Part shown: positions 51,508 to 60,808 of the stretch, in pieces
Layout of the letters: every line of letters begins with the position of its first letter
Numbering within the stretch: the stretch's first letter is position 1
Source: Streptomyces sp. NBC_01439
GTDB taxonomy: Bacteria; Actinomycetota; Actinomycetes; Streptomycetales; Streptomycetaceae
NCBI RefSeq assembly: GCF_036227605.1
Contig: NZ_CP109487.1
Span: 1,984,001 to 2,048,000, forward strand
DNA: 64,000 nt
Direction of reading: 5' to 3'
Program-made: the position numbers and the translations under genes
The notes under the pieces: model-generated
Database searches by the model: none
Told to the model about the DNA's origin: nothing
The model's input: the letters and a program-made list of their open reading frames with translations, nothing else

Positions 51508-52075
51508 CAGGGCGGCCGTCCCCGGTGGTGTCCCGCCGGGCGCAGCGTTCGAGCGCCTCGCGCACCCGCCCGGCGGCCTCGTGGTCGTCGGGCGGCAGCC
51601 ACGCGGCGAGCAGCTCGCCGGCCGCGATCAGCTCCGTCCGGTAGCGGGCCGGCTCCCCGCGCGTGCGGACCGGTAGGCCGACCAGTACGGCGTACGCCTC
51701 GGTCAGGCGGCCGGTGGCCAGCTTCCGGCGGATGCCGAACGCCATCCCGCTGCCGAAACCGCCCGCTGTTCCCATGGCCCTGCCCAGCAGGCCGCGGATG
51801 CGCTCGCCGGTCCCGTCCAGCGTCACGTGGACGTCGAACACTGCCACGACCTCGAGGAGTTCCCCGAGGAGCGCCTCCTCGCCGGGGGCGAAGTCCCAGA
51901 GCTCCCCGGCGCTGCCCAGCCGCTGCTCCGCGTCCGCGCGCGGGATGCCCAGCGCGTCGCACACCGCGAGTGCGGTGTCCCGGAAGTCGGCGCCGACCGC
52001 GAGTTCCGCGTACACCGCGGCGGGTGGCAGACCCGATGCCAGGGCAGCGCGGGCCCGCGCCACGGTCCCGGTCAC
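51422..52075 (-). CDS. hypothetical protein with C-terminus from a hairpin element
   Basis: A 217-residue protein I do not recognise. It is largely helical (RARAALASGLPPAAVYAELAVGADFRDTALAVCDALG, GEEALLGELLEVVAVFDVHV) with GTAGGFGSGMAFGIRRKL and RLTEAYAVLVGL in the middle. About the last 27 residues (from PSLPDLA to the ending KPDYAQ) are encoded inside hairpin element B, and the stop codon falls in the element's apex. The original end of the gene has probably been replaced. The ATG at 52075 overlaps the stop of the upstream SDR gene as ATGA. Confidence 0.7.
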   Translation of the reverse strand: MTGTVARARAALASGLPPAAVYAELAVGADFRDTALAVCDALGIPRADAEQRLGSAGELWDFAPGEEALLGELLEVVAVFDVHVTLDGTGERIRGLLGRAMGTAGGFGSGMAFGIRRKLATGRLTEAYAVLVGLPVRTRGEPARYRTELIAAGELLAAWLPPDDHEAAGRVREALERCARRDTTGDGRPGPSLPDLASPATPGTAPRRVAGKPDYAQ

Positions 52076-52854
52076 GTGGCCGGGCCGGCCGCCGGGGCCC
52101 GGCGCTTGCGGGCCATCCTTCCGGCGACGAAGGTGCGCGGGAGGTGGCGGGCGGCGAGGGCGTAGGCGCGGTAGCGGCGGCCGGTGATGCTGACCGGGCG
52201 GCGCAGGGCGAGGTCCTTCAGGGCCCGCGCGACCACGGCCTCCGGCTCCAGCCAGACCGCGTCGCGCAGCGCGCTGACGTCCATGCCGGCCCGCTCCTGG
52301 AACTCAGTACGAGTGAAGCCGGGGACCACGGCCAGCACCCGGACCCCGTACGGAGCCATGTCCACCCGGAGGGACTCACTGAAGGCGGTGATCCAGGCCT
52401 TGGCGGCCCCGTAGGTCCCGGTCGGCAGGAGTCCCGCCACCGAGGAGACGTTGAGGACCGCGCCCCGGCGGCGGGCGCGCAGACCCGGCAGCACGGCGTG
52501 GGTGAGCCGGAGCGGGACCTTGACCAGCAGGTCGAGCATCCGCTCCTCGTCCTCGACCGGGCTGTACGGGAAGGGCGCGGGCAGCCCGAAGCCCGCGTTG
52601 TTGACCAGGATGTCCACGGGCCGAACCGGGTCGGCGAGCCGCTCGGCGACGGCCGCGCAGTCCGCGGGGTCCAGCAGGTCGGCGGGCAGCACCTCGGACG
52701 CGGCGGCGTACTCCCGAGCCAATTCGGCGGCGACGGCGTCGAGCCGGTCCTTGTCGCGGGCCACGAGGACCAGGTCGCAGCCCTTGGCGGCGAAGCCGCG
52801 GGCGAAGGCCGCGCCCAGTCCGGCGCTGGCCCCGGTGATCAGTACGGTGGTCAA
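52072..52854 (-). CDS. short-chain dehydrogenase/reductase
   Basis: A 260-residue classical SDR. The NAD(P)-binding LITGASAGLGAAFA opens the protein, NNAGFGLP is the NAG motif, and the catalytic residues are in VSSVAGLLPTGTYGAAKA (Ser, Tyr-x-x-x-Lys). It oxidises or reduces an unidentified alcohol or ketone. The start is TTG at 52854, with GGGAAG ten bases upstream. It sits eight bases after the stop of the membrane protein gene upstream, so the two may be cotranscribed. Confidence 0.9.
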   Translation of the reverse strand: MTTVLITGASAGLGAAFARGFAAKGCDLVLVARDKDRLDAVAAELAREYAAASEVLPADLLDPADCAAVAERLADPVRPVDILVNNAGFGLPAPFPYSPVEDEERMLDLLVKVPLRLTHAVLPGLRARRRGAVLNVSSVAGLLPTGTYGAAKAWITAFSESLRVDMAPYGVRVLAVVPGFTRTEFQERAGMDVSALRDAVWLEPEAVVARALKDLALRRPVSITGRRYRAYALAARHLPRTFVAGRMARKRRAPAAGPAT

Positions 52855-52861
52855 GAGCGTT

Positions 52862-54037
52862 TCACTTCCCGGTGGTGGCGGGCGCGGCGTAGGCCTGGGC
52901 GACGTCGACGAGGAACCGGGCCTCGTCCGCCAGGTCCCCGTCCTCCTGCGAGGTGTGGATCGCGGCGGGCAGTTCCAGCGCCGCCGCCTCGCCCGGCTGT
53001 CCGGGCGCCCCGTCGAGCTTGGCCCGCCGGGCCTCCTTCAGTACGCGGGCCAGCGCGGCGGCGGTGGCCCGCTGCTCGGGGACCCCGTCTCCGGTGACCT
53101 GGCCGCGGGCCCGTTCCAGGGCGCCCGGGGCCACGTACTCGCCCAGGATCAATATCGCGTCGCGCGTCTCGATGACCTTGCGGTACACGAGCAGGTTGCG
53201 CGGGACCGGCGGCCACACCAGCTCCATCACGCGCCAGGCCCGCGGCTTGTTGAGCGCCACGTGCGGCACCGCTTCGACCAGGTCGCGCCACAGCGGCCAC
53301 AGCCGCCAGGTGGTGGCGATGTCGGCGCAGGTCCGCCGGAGGGTGAACACGGTGGGCACGAGGATCGCGGCGGCGCGCAGCAGGCCGTGCAGGTTCATGA
53401 GCAGGGGAAGGGCGGGCATCGCCCAGGTGCTGCCGAACAGGGCCTTGAGCAGGTACGCCAGCCAGAACAGTCCGGCGAGCGCGGTGCCGAGGCCGAACAG
53501 TCGCAGCCCCGCGGCCAGGCCCCGGCTCTCGGTACGGCGGCTGTAGCGCGAGCACAGGGCCACGCAGACGATGTTGGCGGTCACGTGCGCGGAGATCAGG
53601 ACCAGCCAGTACGCGAGGGAGGGCACCGGGTCGCCGACCGGCGGCATGGTGTGCGTGCCGTGGTCGGGCGCGGCCGTGTCCAGGGCCAGGAGCGCGCCGA
53701 GCCAGGCCACGGTGGCGACGCAGGCGGTGAGTTGGAGCCGGCGGCCGCGGGTGGTGGCGGCGACGAAGTAGAGGACGGCGCCGGCCGACAGTACCCCGAT
53801 GAAGTTGCGGACGAGGCCGATGGTGTGGGCGTAGCCCGGGCCGCGGCCCATCGCGTACGAGACGACGTCCGGGAGGTTGAGGGTCATCGCGGCGGCGGCG
53901 GTGGCGACGGCCAGCCACAGGCCGCGCTGCTGGGGGGAGCGCAGGGCTCCGGGGGCGCGGAGCAGGACGGCGATCCACAGGCACACCACGCTGGGGACGG
54001 CGAGCCAGTTGCCGAAGTCGGTCAGGTCAGTTGCCAT
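52862..54037 (-). CDS. MAB_1171c-like membrane protein
   Basis: A 391-residue protein with about seven hydrophobic segments in the first 230 residues (LAVPSVVCLWIAVLL through LHGLLRAAAILVPTV) and a soluble C-terminal 160 residues with ATTWRLWPLWRDLVEAVPHVAL, a marker of the DUF6545/MAB_1171c group. The function is unproven; the name putative transporter is used. It overlaps by 11 bases the ImmA/IrrE-type peptidase gene upstream. This pair recurs in Streptomyces, so they probably act together. Confidence 0.8.
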   Translation of the reverse strand: MATDLTDFGNWLAVPSVVCLWIAVLLRAPGALRSPQQRGLWLAVATAAAAMTLNLPDVVSYAMGRGPGYAHTIGLVRNFIGVLSAGAVLYFVAATTRGRRLQLTACVATVAWLGALLALDTAAPDHGTHTMPPVGDPVPSLAYWLVLISAHVTANIVCVALCSRYSRRTESRGLAAGLRLFGLGTALAGLFWLAYLLKALFGSTWAMPALPLLMNLHGLLRAAAILVPTVFTLRRTCADIATTWRLWPLWRDLVEAVPHVALNKPRAWRVMELVWPPVPRNLLVYRKVIETRDAILILGEYVAPGALERARGQVTGDGVPEQRATAAALARVLKEARRAKLDGAPGQPGEAAALELPAAIHTSQEDGDLADEARFLVDVAQAYAAPATTGK

Positions 54038-54527
54038 CGGTGCCCCGCTCGTACCCCATGGCGGACTCCAGTCGGGCCAGCGTGCCGTGCGCGCCGGTCG
54101 CGGACCGCGGACCGGTGTTCGCCGTGCGGATGCGGATCATGCTGGCGAGCATCTCCGCCTCCTGCTCCTGCCGGGTGGTGTAGTTGGTGCGGCCGAGCAC
54201 CACGGGGGCGTTCCCGTCGCTCTCCTCCCCTTCCAGGGAGTGGTGCCCGAAGAGGATGTGGCCCAGCTCGTGGAGGACGATGTGCTCCCGGTGCAGCGGG
54301 GTGGTCTGCGCCTCGTAGAAGACGTAGTCGACGCTGGCCGTGCCCACCCACAGTCCGCAGACCCCTGACTCGGCCGCTTCCTTGGGGAGCGGATGGAGCC
54401 GGATGGGACGGCCGCGCCGCTCGGCTATCCGTCGACACAGGTCGTCGAGGGAGAAGGGGTGGGTCAGATCCAGATGGCCGAGAATCTGCTCGCACCTTTT
54501 GCGGATGCTGAGTTGCCGGTGGGGCAT
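54027..54527 (-). CDS. ImmA/IrrE-type metallopeptidase-like protein
   Basis: A 166-residue protein with the zinc-binding HELGHILFGHHSL (HExxH) and a preceding DYVFYEAQTTPLHREHIVL, the COG2856 pattern. ImmA-type proteases cleave repressors; many family members are uncharacterised. An N-terminal RKRCEQILGHLDLTHPFSLDDLCRRIAERRGRPI matches the usual start. ATG 54527. It is coupled to a MAB_1171c membrane protein; the XRE regulator often found beside such pairs is not seen here. Confidence 0.8.
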   Translation of the reverse strand: MPHRQLSIRKRCEQILGHLDLTHPFSLDDLCRRIAERRGRPIRLHPLPKEAAESGVCGLWVGTASVDYVFYEAQTTPLHREHIVLHELGHILFGHHSLEGEESDGNAPVVLGRTNYTTRQEQEAEMLASMIRIRTANTGPRSATGAHGTLARLESAMGYERGTDGN

Positions 54528-54798
54528 GTGATCCCTCTTCGGACCCTTTCCGGGGCAACGGCGGTAGGCGTGTATGGGCATGGGCATGACGTCCTGTGCC
54601 TTCAAGGCGGCCTCGGGGAATGTGGTCCTGAGGGGAAAACGCGGAAGCCCGTCCGCCGAGTGACGAACGGGCGTTCCACCATGCCTACAGATCTTGTACG
54701 CGAATTGGCAAGGCAAGTCCCCAGGTGGGGAAGCTATTCGGCCACTCGCTACGAAGGCCGACACGCGCCGGGTGGCTGCAAGACACCCTTGACGGCTC

Positions 54799-57249
54799 CT
54801 ACTTCTTGCGGCGCTCCTCGGGGGCGGTGAGGCCCGCACGGCGCAGGGCGTCGGCCATCGCGCTGTTGGCGGGGGCGGGGGCGCTGCCGCCGCCCTGTCG
54901 ACGGCCCTGGCCGCCCCGCTCGCCCTGGCCGCCGCGCTCGCCCTGGCCCCGGCCGCCCTCGCGGCCACCGGACCCGCCGCGCTGCTGCGGCGGACGGCCA
55001 CCGCCGCCACCGCCGCCACCGCCGCCGCGCCGGTCCTCGCGCTGGCGCGGAGCGCCCGCGCCGCGCTCCGCCCCGGCCTCGTCCTCCAGCCGCAGGGTCA
55101 GCGAGATCCGCTTGCGCGGGATATCCACGTCCATGACCTTCACACGGACGATGTCGCCCGGCTTGACCACGTCCCGGGGGTCCTTGACGAAGGTCTTCGA
55201 CAGCGCCGAGACGTGGGCCAGCCCGTCCTGGTGGACGCCGATGTCGATGAAGGCACCGAAGGCGGCCACGTTGGTGACCACGCCCTCCAGGATCATCCCG
55301 GGGGCCAGGTCGCCGATCTTCTCGACGCCCTCCTTGAAGGTGGCCGTCTTGAAGGCGGGACGCGGGTCGCGGCCCGGCTTCTCCAGCTCGCGCAGGATGT
55401 CCGTGACGGTGGGCAGGCCGAAGGCCTCGGTGACGAACTGCTCGGGCCGCAGCGAGCGCAGCACGCCCGAGTTGCCGATCAGGGCCGCCACCTCGCTGCC
55501 CGCCGTCTTGGCCATGCCCCGGACCACCGGATAGGCCTCGGGGTGCACGCTGGAGAAGTCCAGCGGGTCGTCCCCGCCGCGGATCCGCAGGAAGCCCGCG
55601 CACTGCTCGTACGCCTTCGGGCCGAGCCGGGCCACGTCCTTGAGCCCCTTGCGGCTGCGGAAGGGTCCGTTGGCGTCGCGGTGGGCCACGATGTTCTCGG
55701 CGAGGCCGCCGCTGATGCCCGAGACCCGCGAAAGCAGCGGCGCGGAGGCGGTGTTGACGTCCACTCCGACGCCGTTCACACAGTCCTCGACGACCGCGTC
55801 GAGCGAGCGCGAGAGCTTCACCTCGGACAGGTCGTGCTGGTACTGGCCGACGCCGATCGACTTCGGGTCGATCTTGACGAGCTCGGCGAGCGGGTCCTGC
55901 AGGCGGCGGGCGATGGAGACCGCGCCGCGCAGCGACACGTCCATGTCCGGCAGTTCCTGCGAGGCGAAGGCGGAGGCCGAGTACACGGAGGCGCCCGCCT
56001 CCGAGACCATCACCTTGGTGAGCTTCAGCTCCGGATGGCGCGTGATGAGGTCCCCGGCCAGCTTGTCGGTCTCGCGGGAGGCCGTGCCGTTGCCGATGGC
56101 GACCAGCTCGACGGAGTGTTCCTTCGCGAGGCGGGCGAGCTTGGCGAGGGACTCGTCCCACTTGTTGGCGGGCACGTGCGGGTAGATGACGTCCGTGGCC
56201 ACGACCTTGCCGGTCGCGTCCACGACGGCGACCTTCACGCCGGTGCGGAAGCCCGGGTCCAGGCCGAGCGTCGCCCGGGTGCCGGCGGGCGCCGCGAGGA
56301 GCAGGTCGCGCAGGTTCGACGCGAAGACCCGTACCGCCTCGTCCTCGGCGGCCTGGCGCAGCCGCATCCGCAGGTCGATGCCGAGGTGCACCTGGATCTT
56401 CGTGCGCCAGGCCCAGCGGACCGTGTCGCCGAGCCACTTGTCGCCCGGGCGGCCCCGGTCGCCGACACCGAAGCGGCGGGCGATCATGCCTTCGTACGTG
56501 GACGGGCCGGGGACCTCGCTCGGCTCCTCCGGCTCCAGGACGAGGTCGAGGACGTCCTCCTTCTCGCCGCGCAGCATGGCGAGGACGCGGTGGGAGGGCA
56601 GCGCGGTGAACGGCTCGGTGAAGTCGAAGTAGTCGGCGAACTTGGCGCCCGCCTCCTCCTTGCCCTCACGGACCTTCGCCGCGAGGCGGCCGCGGCCCCA
56701 CATGCGCTCGCGCAGTTCGCCGATCAGGTCGGCGTCCTCGCCGAACCGCTCGGTGAGGATGGCGCGGGCGCCCTCCAGGGCGGCGGCCGGGTCGGCGACG
56801 CCCTTGTCGGCGTCGACGAACGCGGCGGCGGCCGCGGCCGGTTCCACCGACGGGTCGGTCAGCAGGCCCTCGGCGAGCGGCTCCAGACCGGCCTCGCGGG
56901 CGATCTGCGCCTTGGTCCGCCGCTTGGGCTTGAAGGGCAGGTAGATGTCCTCCAGCCGGGCCTTGGTGTCGGCCGCGGCGATCCGCGCCGCCAGTTCGTC
57001 GGTGAGCTTGCCCTGCTCCCGTACGGAGTCCAGGACCGCCGCACGGCGGTCCTCCAGCTCCCGCAGGTACCGCAGCCGCTCCTCGAGGGTGCGCAGCTGG
57101 GCGTCGTCGAGCATCTCGGTCGCTTCCTTGCGGTAGCGCGCGATGAACGGCACGGTGGAGCCGCCGTCGAGCAGCTCGACGGCGGCCTTGACCTGCCGCT
57201 CCCGTACGCCGAGCTCCTCGGCGATCCTGCCTTCGATGGACGTCGTCAC
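54799..57249 (-). CDS. tex: Tex family RNA-binding transcription accessory protein
   Basis: An 816-residue Tex protein. The order is: helical N-terminus (VPFIARYRKEATEMLDDAQL), YqgF/RuvC-like nuclease fold (TLGLDPGFRTGVKVAVVD), helix-hairpin-helix region (SRVSGISGGLAENIVAHRDANG), and an S1 RNA-binding domain (GMILEGVVTNVAAFGAFIDIGVHQDGLAHVS). The last 70 residues are Gly/Arg-rich with repeated GERGGQ units, longer than in most Tex proteins. It is a general RNA-associated factor. Single-gene unit. Confidence 0.95.
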   Translation of the reverse strand: MTTSIEGRIAEELGVRERQVKAAVELLDGGSTVPFIARYRKEATEMLDDAQLRTLEERLRYLRELEDRRAAVLDSVREQGKLTDELAARIAAADTKARLEDIYLPFKPKRRTKAQIAREAGLEPLAEGLLTDPSVEPAAAAAAFVDADKGVADPAAALEGARAILTERFGEDADLIGELRERMWGRGRLAAKVREGKEEAGAKFADYFDFTEPFTALPSHRVLAMLRGEKEDVLDLVLEPEEPSEVPGPSTYEGMIARRFGVGDRGRPGDKWLGDTVRWAWRTKIQVHLGIDLRMRLRQAAEDEAVRVFASNLRDLLLAAPAGTRATLGLDPGFRTGVKVAVVDATGKVVATDVIYPHVPANKWDESLAKLARLAKEHSVELVAIGNGTASRETDKLAGDLITRHPELKLTKVMVSEAGASVYSASAFASQELPDMDVSLRGAVSIARRLQDPLAELVKIDPKSIGVGQYQHDLSEVKLSRSLDAVVEDCVNGVGVDVNTASAPLLSRVSGISGGLAENIVAHRDANGPFRSRKGLKDVARLGPKAYEQCAGFLRIRGGDDPLDFSSVHPEAYPVVRGMAKTAGSEVAALIGNSGVLRSLRPEQFVTEAFGLPTVTDILRELEKPGRDPRPAFKTATFKEGVEKIGDLAPGMILEGVVTNVAAFGAFIDIGVHQDGLAHVSALSKTFVKDPRDVVKPGDIVRVKVMDVDIPRKRISLTLRLEDEAGAERGAGAPRQREDRRGGGGGGGGGGRPPQQRGGSGGREGGRGQGERGGQGERGGQGRRQGGGSAPAPANSAMADALRRAGLTAPEERRKK

Positions 57250-57342
57250 GATCGGGTCCCGCCTGCCTTCGTTTGCACTGGAAGGCTGCCAATTGTGGCA
57301 GGTGGCGGCGTCGGACGGTGGGAGCCCTGCCCGCCCCGCCGG

Positions 57343-58206
57343 TCAGGCCCGGCTGCGGAGGTCGCGCGGGAAGGCTCCGGCGCCGGTCGCCTGCGCGACG
57401 AAGGCGCCGCCGAGTTCGGCGAGGCGGGCCAGCCGCTCCTCGCCCAGGTGCTCGTACGGGGCCGCGTCGAGGCGGTCGGTGTCCGCCTCCAGGCGCTCGC
57501 GCACGGCCTGCCCCTCGTCGGTGAGCTCTCCGTCGACGTCGAGGATGCCGCGCGCACGCAGCCGCTCGGTCGCGGCGTCCAGGTCGGACTGCTCCCAGCC
57601 GCGGGTGGCCTTTATCCACTTCGCACTCATGCCGCGGCCGGTGGCGGTGTGGCTGACCAGGGCCTCCACCGGGTCCAGGCCGGCGAGGAGCAGGGCGGCG
57701 AGGTGGCCGTCGCCGCGGTGCTCGCGCAGCAGGGTGGTGGCGTGCCACAGCCGCAGGTGCGCGGCCTCGGGTACGGGGAGGTCGGCGTGGGCGGCGTAGA
57801 GGGTGCGGGCGTGCCGGGTGCAGCCCTCGGTGGCGAGCACGGCCAGGTCGGCGGCCTCGGCCATCTCGGCCGACTCCACGGTCTCGGTGCCCAGGAGCCG
57901 GTGCAGGGTGCTGTCGGCGGCACGCAGCCGGGCGGCGAGGACCTGCTCGGGCGTGGCGGTGTCCCAGACGGCGGGCAGGTGCCGGGTGAGGAGGTCGTGA
58001 CGGTAGTTGTAGAAGGTGGCGGTCACCGTGCCGGGGCCGACGGCGCCCATGGCGGCGGACCGGCTCGCGAGGTTGACGGCGACCGGGTCCTCGATCCCGA
58101 GGGGGGCGAGCTCCTTGGCGAGATCCGGCGAGAAGTAGATCGTCGCGTGCAGCGGGTTGATCGCAGTATGCCAACAGCGACGGGCGGCGAGCGGGTGAAG
58201 GGTCAT
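57343..58206 (-). CDS. SCO6745-like protein
   Basis: A 287-residue helical protein matching the widespread actinobacterial SCO6745 family: CWHTAINPLHATIYFSPDLAKEL near the start, then AVNLASRSAAMGAVGPGTVTATFYNYR and a C-terminal GWEQSDLDAATERLRARGILD that resembles a winged helix. The biochemical role is not established. ATG 58206. It lies 93 bases upstream of tex on the same strand, so the two could be cotranscribed. Confidence 0.8.
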   Translation of the reverse strand: MTLHPLAARRCWHTAINPLHATIYFSPDLAKELAPLGIEDPVAVNLASRSAAMGAVGPGTVTATFYNYRHDLLTRHLPAVWDTATPEQVLAARLRAADSTLHRLLGTETVESAEMAEAADLAVLATEGCTRHARTLYAAHADLPVPEAAHLRLWHATTLLREHRGDGHLAALLLAGLDPVEALVSHTATGRGMSAKWIKATRGWEQSDLDAATERLRARGILDVDGELTDEGQAVRERLEADTDRLDAAPYEHLGEERLARLAELGGAFVAQATGAGAFPRDLRSRA

Positions 58207-58276
58207 GCCGCGGAGGATACCGACTGTTCGGTACGTCGGACAGGGCGGCCCCCGAGGTCATCGGGCCGGGGCTGTT

Positions 58277-58792
58277 TCAGCGGCTGGGCAACCGCCAGGA
58301 CCGGCTCTCCGCGCGCGCCTGCTCGGCGGGCACCTCCCGGACGAGGTGGTAGAGGTTCTCGAAGTACTCCTGCCACCGGTTGGGGTCCGGCAGGGAGTTC
58401 TGTGCGCGCCGGGCGCGTTCCACCGCCACCAACGGCTCCATCTTCTCCCACACCGTGATCACCGATCCGCCCAGGTAGCCGGAGACGGGCTCGATGTCCA
58501 CCACGCCGTGCGTCACGAGAGCGCCGAGGTTGTCGTAGTACCAAGCCAGCTCGCGGACGAGTTCCTGCCCTTCGGCCGGTAGGCCCGCCAGCCCCAGCGA
58601 CAGGTCGCAGGCGGGCAGTTCCTCGTGGACGAAGCTGCGCGCCCGTGCCAGCCGTACGCTGCGGTGTTCCCTGAACAGGTCCACCACCACGGGCAGCGTG
58701 TTGGCATGCTCCGTGAGCCGCAGCTGTCGCCACGACACCGCGCCCGAGATTCCGAGCGCCACCAACGACACCGCCAACGCCGCGATCTCCAT
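58277..58792 (-). CDS. DUF4760 family membrane-anchored protein
   Basis: A 171-residue protein with a single N-terminal hydrophobic segment (MEIAALAVSLVALGISGAVS) and a soluble remainder with LPVVVDLFREHRSVRLARAR and ELAWYYDNLGALV, the DUF4760 pattern. Its role is unknown. ATG 58792 is preceded by GGAGGGGGAGAA. It is 70 bases upstream of the SCO6745-like gene on the same strand. Confidence 0.78.
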   Translation of the reverse strand: MEIAALAVSLVALGISGAVSWRQLRLTEHANTLPVVVDLFREHRSVRLARARSFVHEELPACDLSLGLAGLPAEGQELVRELAWYYDNLGALVTHGVVDIEPVSGYLGGSVITVWEKMEPLVAVERARRAQNSLPDPNRWQEYFENLYHLVREVPAEQARAESRSWRLPSR

Positions 58793-59203
58793 TTCTCCCC
58801 CTCCGGCCAACACTCACGATCCCCCGTTCCCCGCCCGGGGCCGCCCCACACCGCCGACCGGGCGCGAGGGCGACCAGGCACCCCACAGGGGCGGGTGTGC
58901 GGCACGGGGGCGTCGTGTCGATTCGGACGTTCCCGCAGGCGGGACCGGGTGGTCGGGGGCGGCGTCGGATCCGGGTCGCCGGGCGGTCGGACCGCAGGCC
59001 GAGGCGGGTGTGCCGGGGCGCCCGGTACGCCCGCGGGCGGCCTCGGCACCGTCCCGTGCGCGTACGCGTGACGGCCGAATGGCGATCGTGTGACAGCAGG
59101 GGCCATGGACATGACCTGAGCGGTCACGGGTGAATACGGTCGAGCGACAAGGCCTTGGCCACTCTGTGAACCGATCTGTCTCCCCTACCACTTGGAGCCA
59201 TTC
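58793..59203. other. divergent promoter region, 411 bases
   Basis: No gene is supported. An inverted repeat TGACC-tgagc-GGTCA at 59112-59126 lies about 80 bases before the aminopeptidase start and may be an operator. The remainder is very GC-rich with no clear structure. Confidence 0.5.
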
Positions 59204-60751
59204 GTGCACCGCAAAGTCATCGCCCCGAGCGTGCTCGCCGCTTCCCTCCTGCTGGTGATCCCGGCGTCGGCGGCGGGTTCGGGTTCGGGCGCCCCGGGTA
59301 TCGGCGATCCCTACTACCCGGCCAGCGGCAACGGCGGATACGACGTGTCGCACTACGACCTGCGCCTGCAGTACCAGCCGAAGACGGACCTGCTGGAAGG
59401 CACGGCCACCCTGCTGGCCACCGCCAAGCAGGACCTGTCCCGCTTCAACCTGGACTTCGGCCTCCAGGTCAGCGAGATCCGGGTCAACGGGCTCAAGGCG
59501 AAGTTCGCCGCGTCCGGCTCCCACGAGCTGGAGGTCACCCCGGCGAAGCCGCTGGCGCGCAACACCCCGCTGTCCGTCGTCGTCAAGTACGCCGGGAAGC
59601 CCTCCGAGCTGAAGGTGGACGGCTGGACGGCCTGGCAGCGCACGCCCGACGGCGCGGTCGCGGCGCAGGAGCCCGACTCGGCGGTCTGGTGGTTCCCGAG
59701 CAACGACCACCCGCTGGACAAGGCCACCTTCGACATCTCGGTCAACGTGCCCGACGGCACCCAGGCGATCAGCAACGGCGTGCTGCAGTCCCAGACCTCA
59801 CGGCTCGGCTGGACCCGGTACAACTGGCGTTCCAACAAGCCGCAGGCGACCTACCTGGCCACCCTCGCCGTCGGCAAGTTCGACATCACCACCGACAAGA
59901 CGGCGAGCGGGCTGCCGATCCTCAACGCGTACAGCAAGGACCTCGGCGACAACGCCGGCGCGGCGCGCGCGAGCGTGGAGCGGACCGGCGAGGTCACCGA
60001 GTGGCTGGAGGGGGTCTTCGGACCGTACCCCTTCAACGCGCTCGGCGGCTACGTGCCGAACGTGACCGCCGGCTTCGCGCTGGAGACCCAGACGCGGCCG
60101 TTCTACGGACCGGGGCAGTTCCGCAACGGGGCCAACGTCTCGGTGGTCGTGCACGAGCTGGCCCACCAGTGGTACGGCGACAGCGTGTCCGTCGAGGGCT
60201 GGAAGGACATCTGGATCAACGAGGGCTTCGCCCGCTACAGCCAGTGGCTGTGGTCGGAGAAGGAGGGCGAGGGCACGGCGCAGGAGCTGGCCGACTGGGC
60301 CTATGCCCTGCGCCCGGCCGAGGACGCGTTCTGGCAGGTCAAGCCGGGTGACCCGGGTCCGGAGAACCAGTTCCACGGGGCCGTCTACGACCGTGGTGGC
60401 ATCGCCCTGCAGGCGCTGCGCAACGAGATCGGCGACGAGAAGTTCTTCGAGATCCTGAAGGGCTGGCCGACCGAGCGGGCCTACGGGAACGCCAAGGTCG
60501 GGGACTTCGTCCGGTACGCCGAGAAGGTCTCGAAGAAGCCCCTCGCGCAGCTCTTCGAGACCTGGCTCTACACCCCGGGCAAGCCGGCCGCCTCGGCCCT
60601 GAACCCGTCGGCGGCGGGGCCCTCGGCCCGCTCGTCGCAGCAGTCCGCCCCGGCGAAGCCCGCCGCGGAGCCCAAGTCCTGGAAGAAGATCGCGGAGACC
60701 AACACGATCCACGACACCGAGCACGGTTCCGGGCCCGGCCACCGGCACTGA
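59204..60751 (+). CDS. secreted M1 family aminopeptidase
   Basis: A 515-residue zinc aminopeptidase. A signal peptide (HRKVIAPSVLAASLLLVIPASAAG) is followed by the M1 N-terminal beta domain (DPYYPASGNGGYDVSHYDL) and the catalytic domain with VVHELAHQWYGD and the downstream third ligand in DIWINEGFARYSQ. The exopeptidase motif GFALETQT takes the place of GAMEN. The C-terminal 50 residues are Ser/Ala/Pro-rich. GTG at 59204 is preferred over the TTG four codons upstream because GGAG lies seven bases before it. A strong terminator follows. Confidence 0.93.
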   Translation: MHRKVIAPSVLAASLLLVIPASAAGSGSGAPGIGDPYYPASGNGGYDVSHYDLRLQYQPKTDLLEGTATLLATAKQDLSRFNLDFGLQVSEIRVNGLKAKFAASGSHELEVTPAKPLARNTPLSVVVKYAGKPSELKVDGWTAWQRTPDGAVAAQEPDSAVWWFPSNDHPLDKATFDISVNVPDGTQAISNGVLQSQTSRLGWTRYNWRSNKPQATYLATLAVGKFDITTDKTASGLPILNAYSKDLGDNAGAARASVERTGEVTEWLEGVFGPYPFNALGGYVPNVTAGFALETQTRPFYGPGQFRNGANVSVVVHELAHQWYGDSVSVEGWKDIWINEGFARYSQWLWSEKEGEGTAQELADWAYALRPAEDAFWQVKPGDPGPENQFHGAVYDRGGIALQALRNEIGDEKFFEILKGWPTERAYGNAKVGDFVRYAEKVSKKPLAQLFETWLYTPGKPAASALNPSAAGPSARSSQQSAPAKPAAEPKSWKKIAETNTIHDTEHGSGPGHRH

Positions 60752-60755
60752 GCCG

Positions 60756-60800
60756 GCACCGCACGCGGCCCCCGCATCCGGCGGGGGCCGCGTGCGGTGC
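60756..60800. terminator. very strong hairpin terminator
   Basis: A perfect 20-bp stem (60756-60775 with 60781-60800) and a five-base ATCCG loop, five bases after the aminopeptidase stop. It also ends the convergent MpaB-like gene. Confidence 0.92.
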
Positions 60801-60808
60801 GGGGGCCG

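Noticed and set aside
54681..54830. 49-codon plus-strand ORF between the peptidase and tex genes
   Set aside because: It overlaps the end of tex, has no good ribosome binding site and no recognisable content.
58814..59710. Minus-strand frame over the start of the M1 aminopeptidase
   Set aside because: No motif; the aminopeptidase with signal peptide and zinc site on the plus strand explains the sequence.
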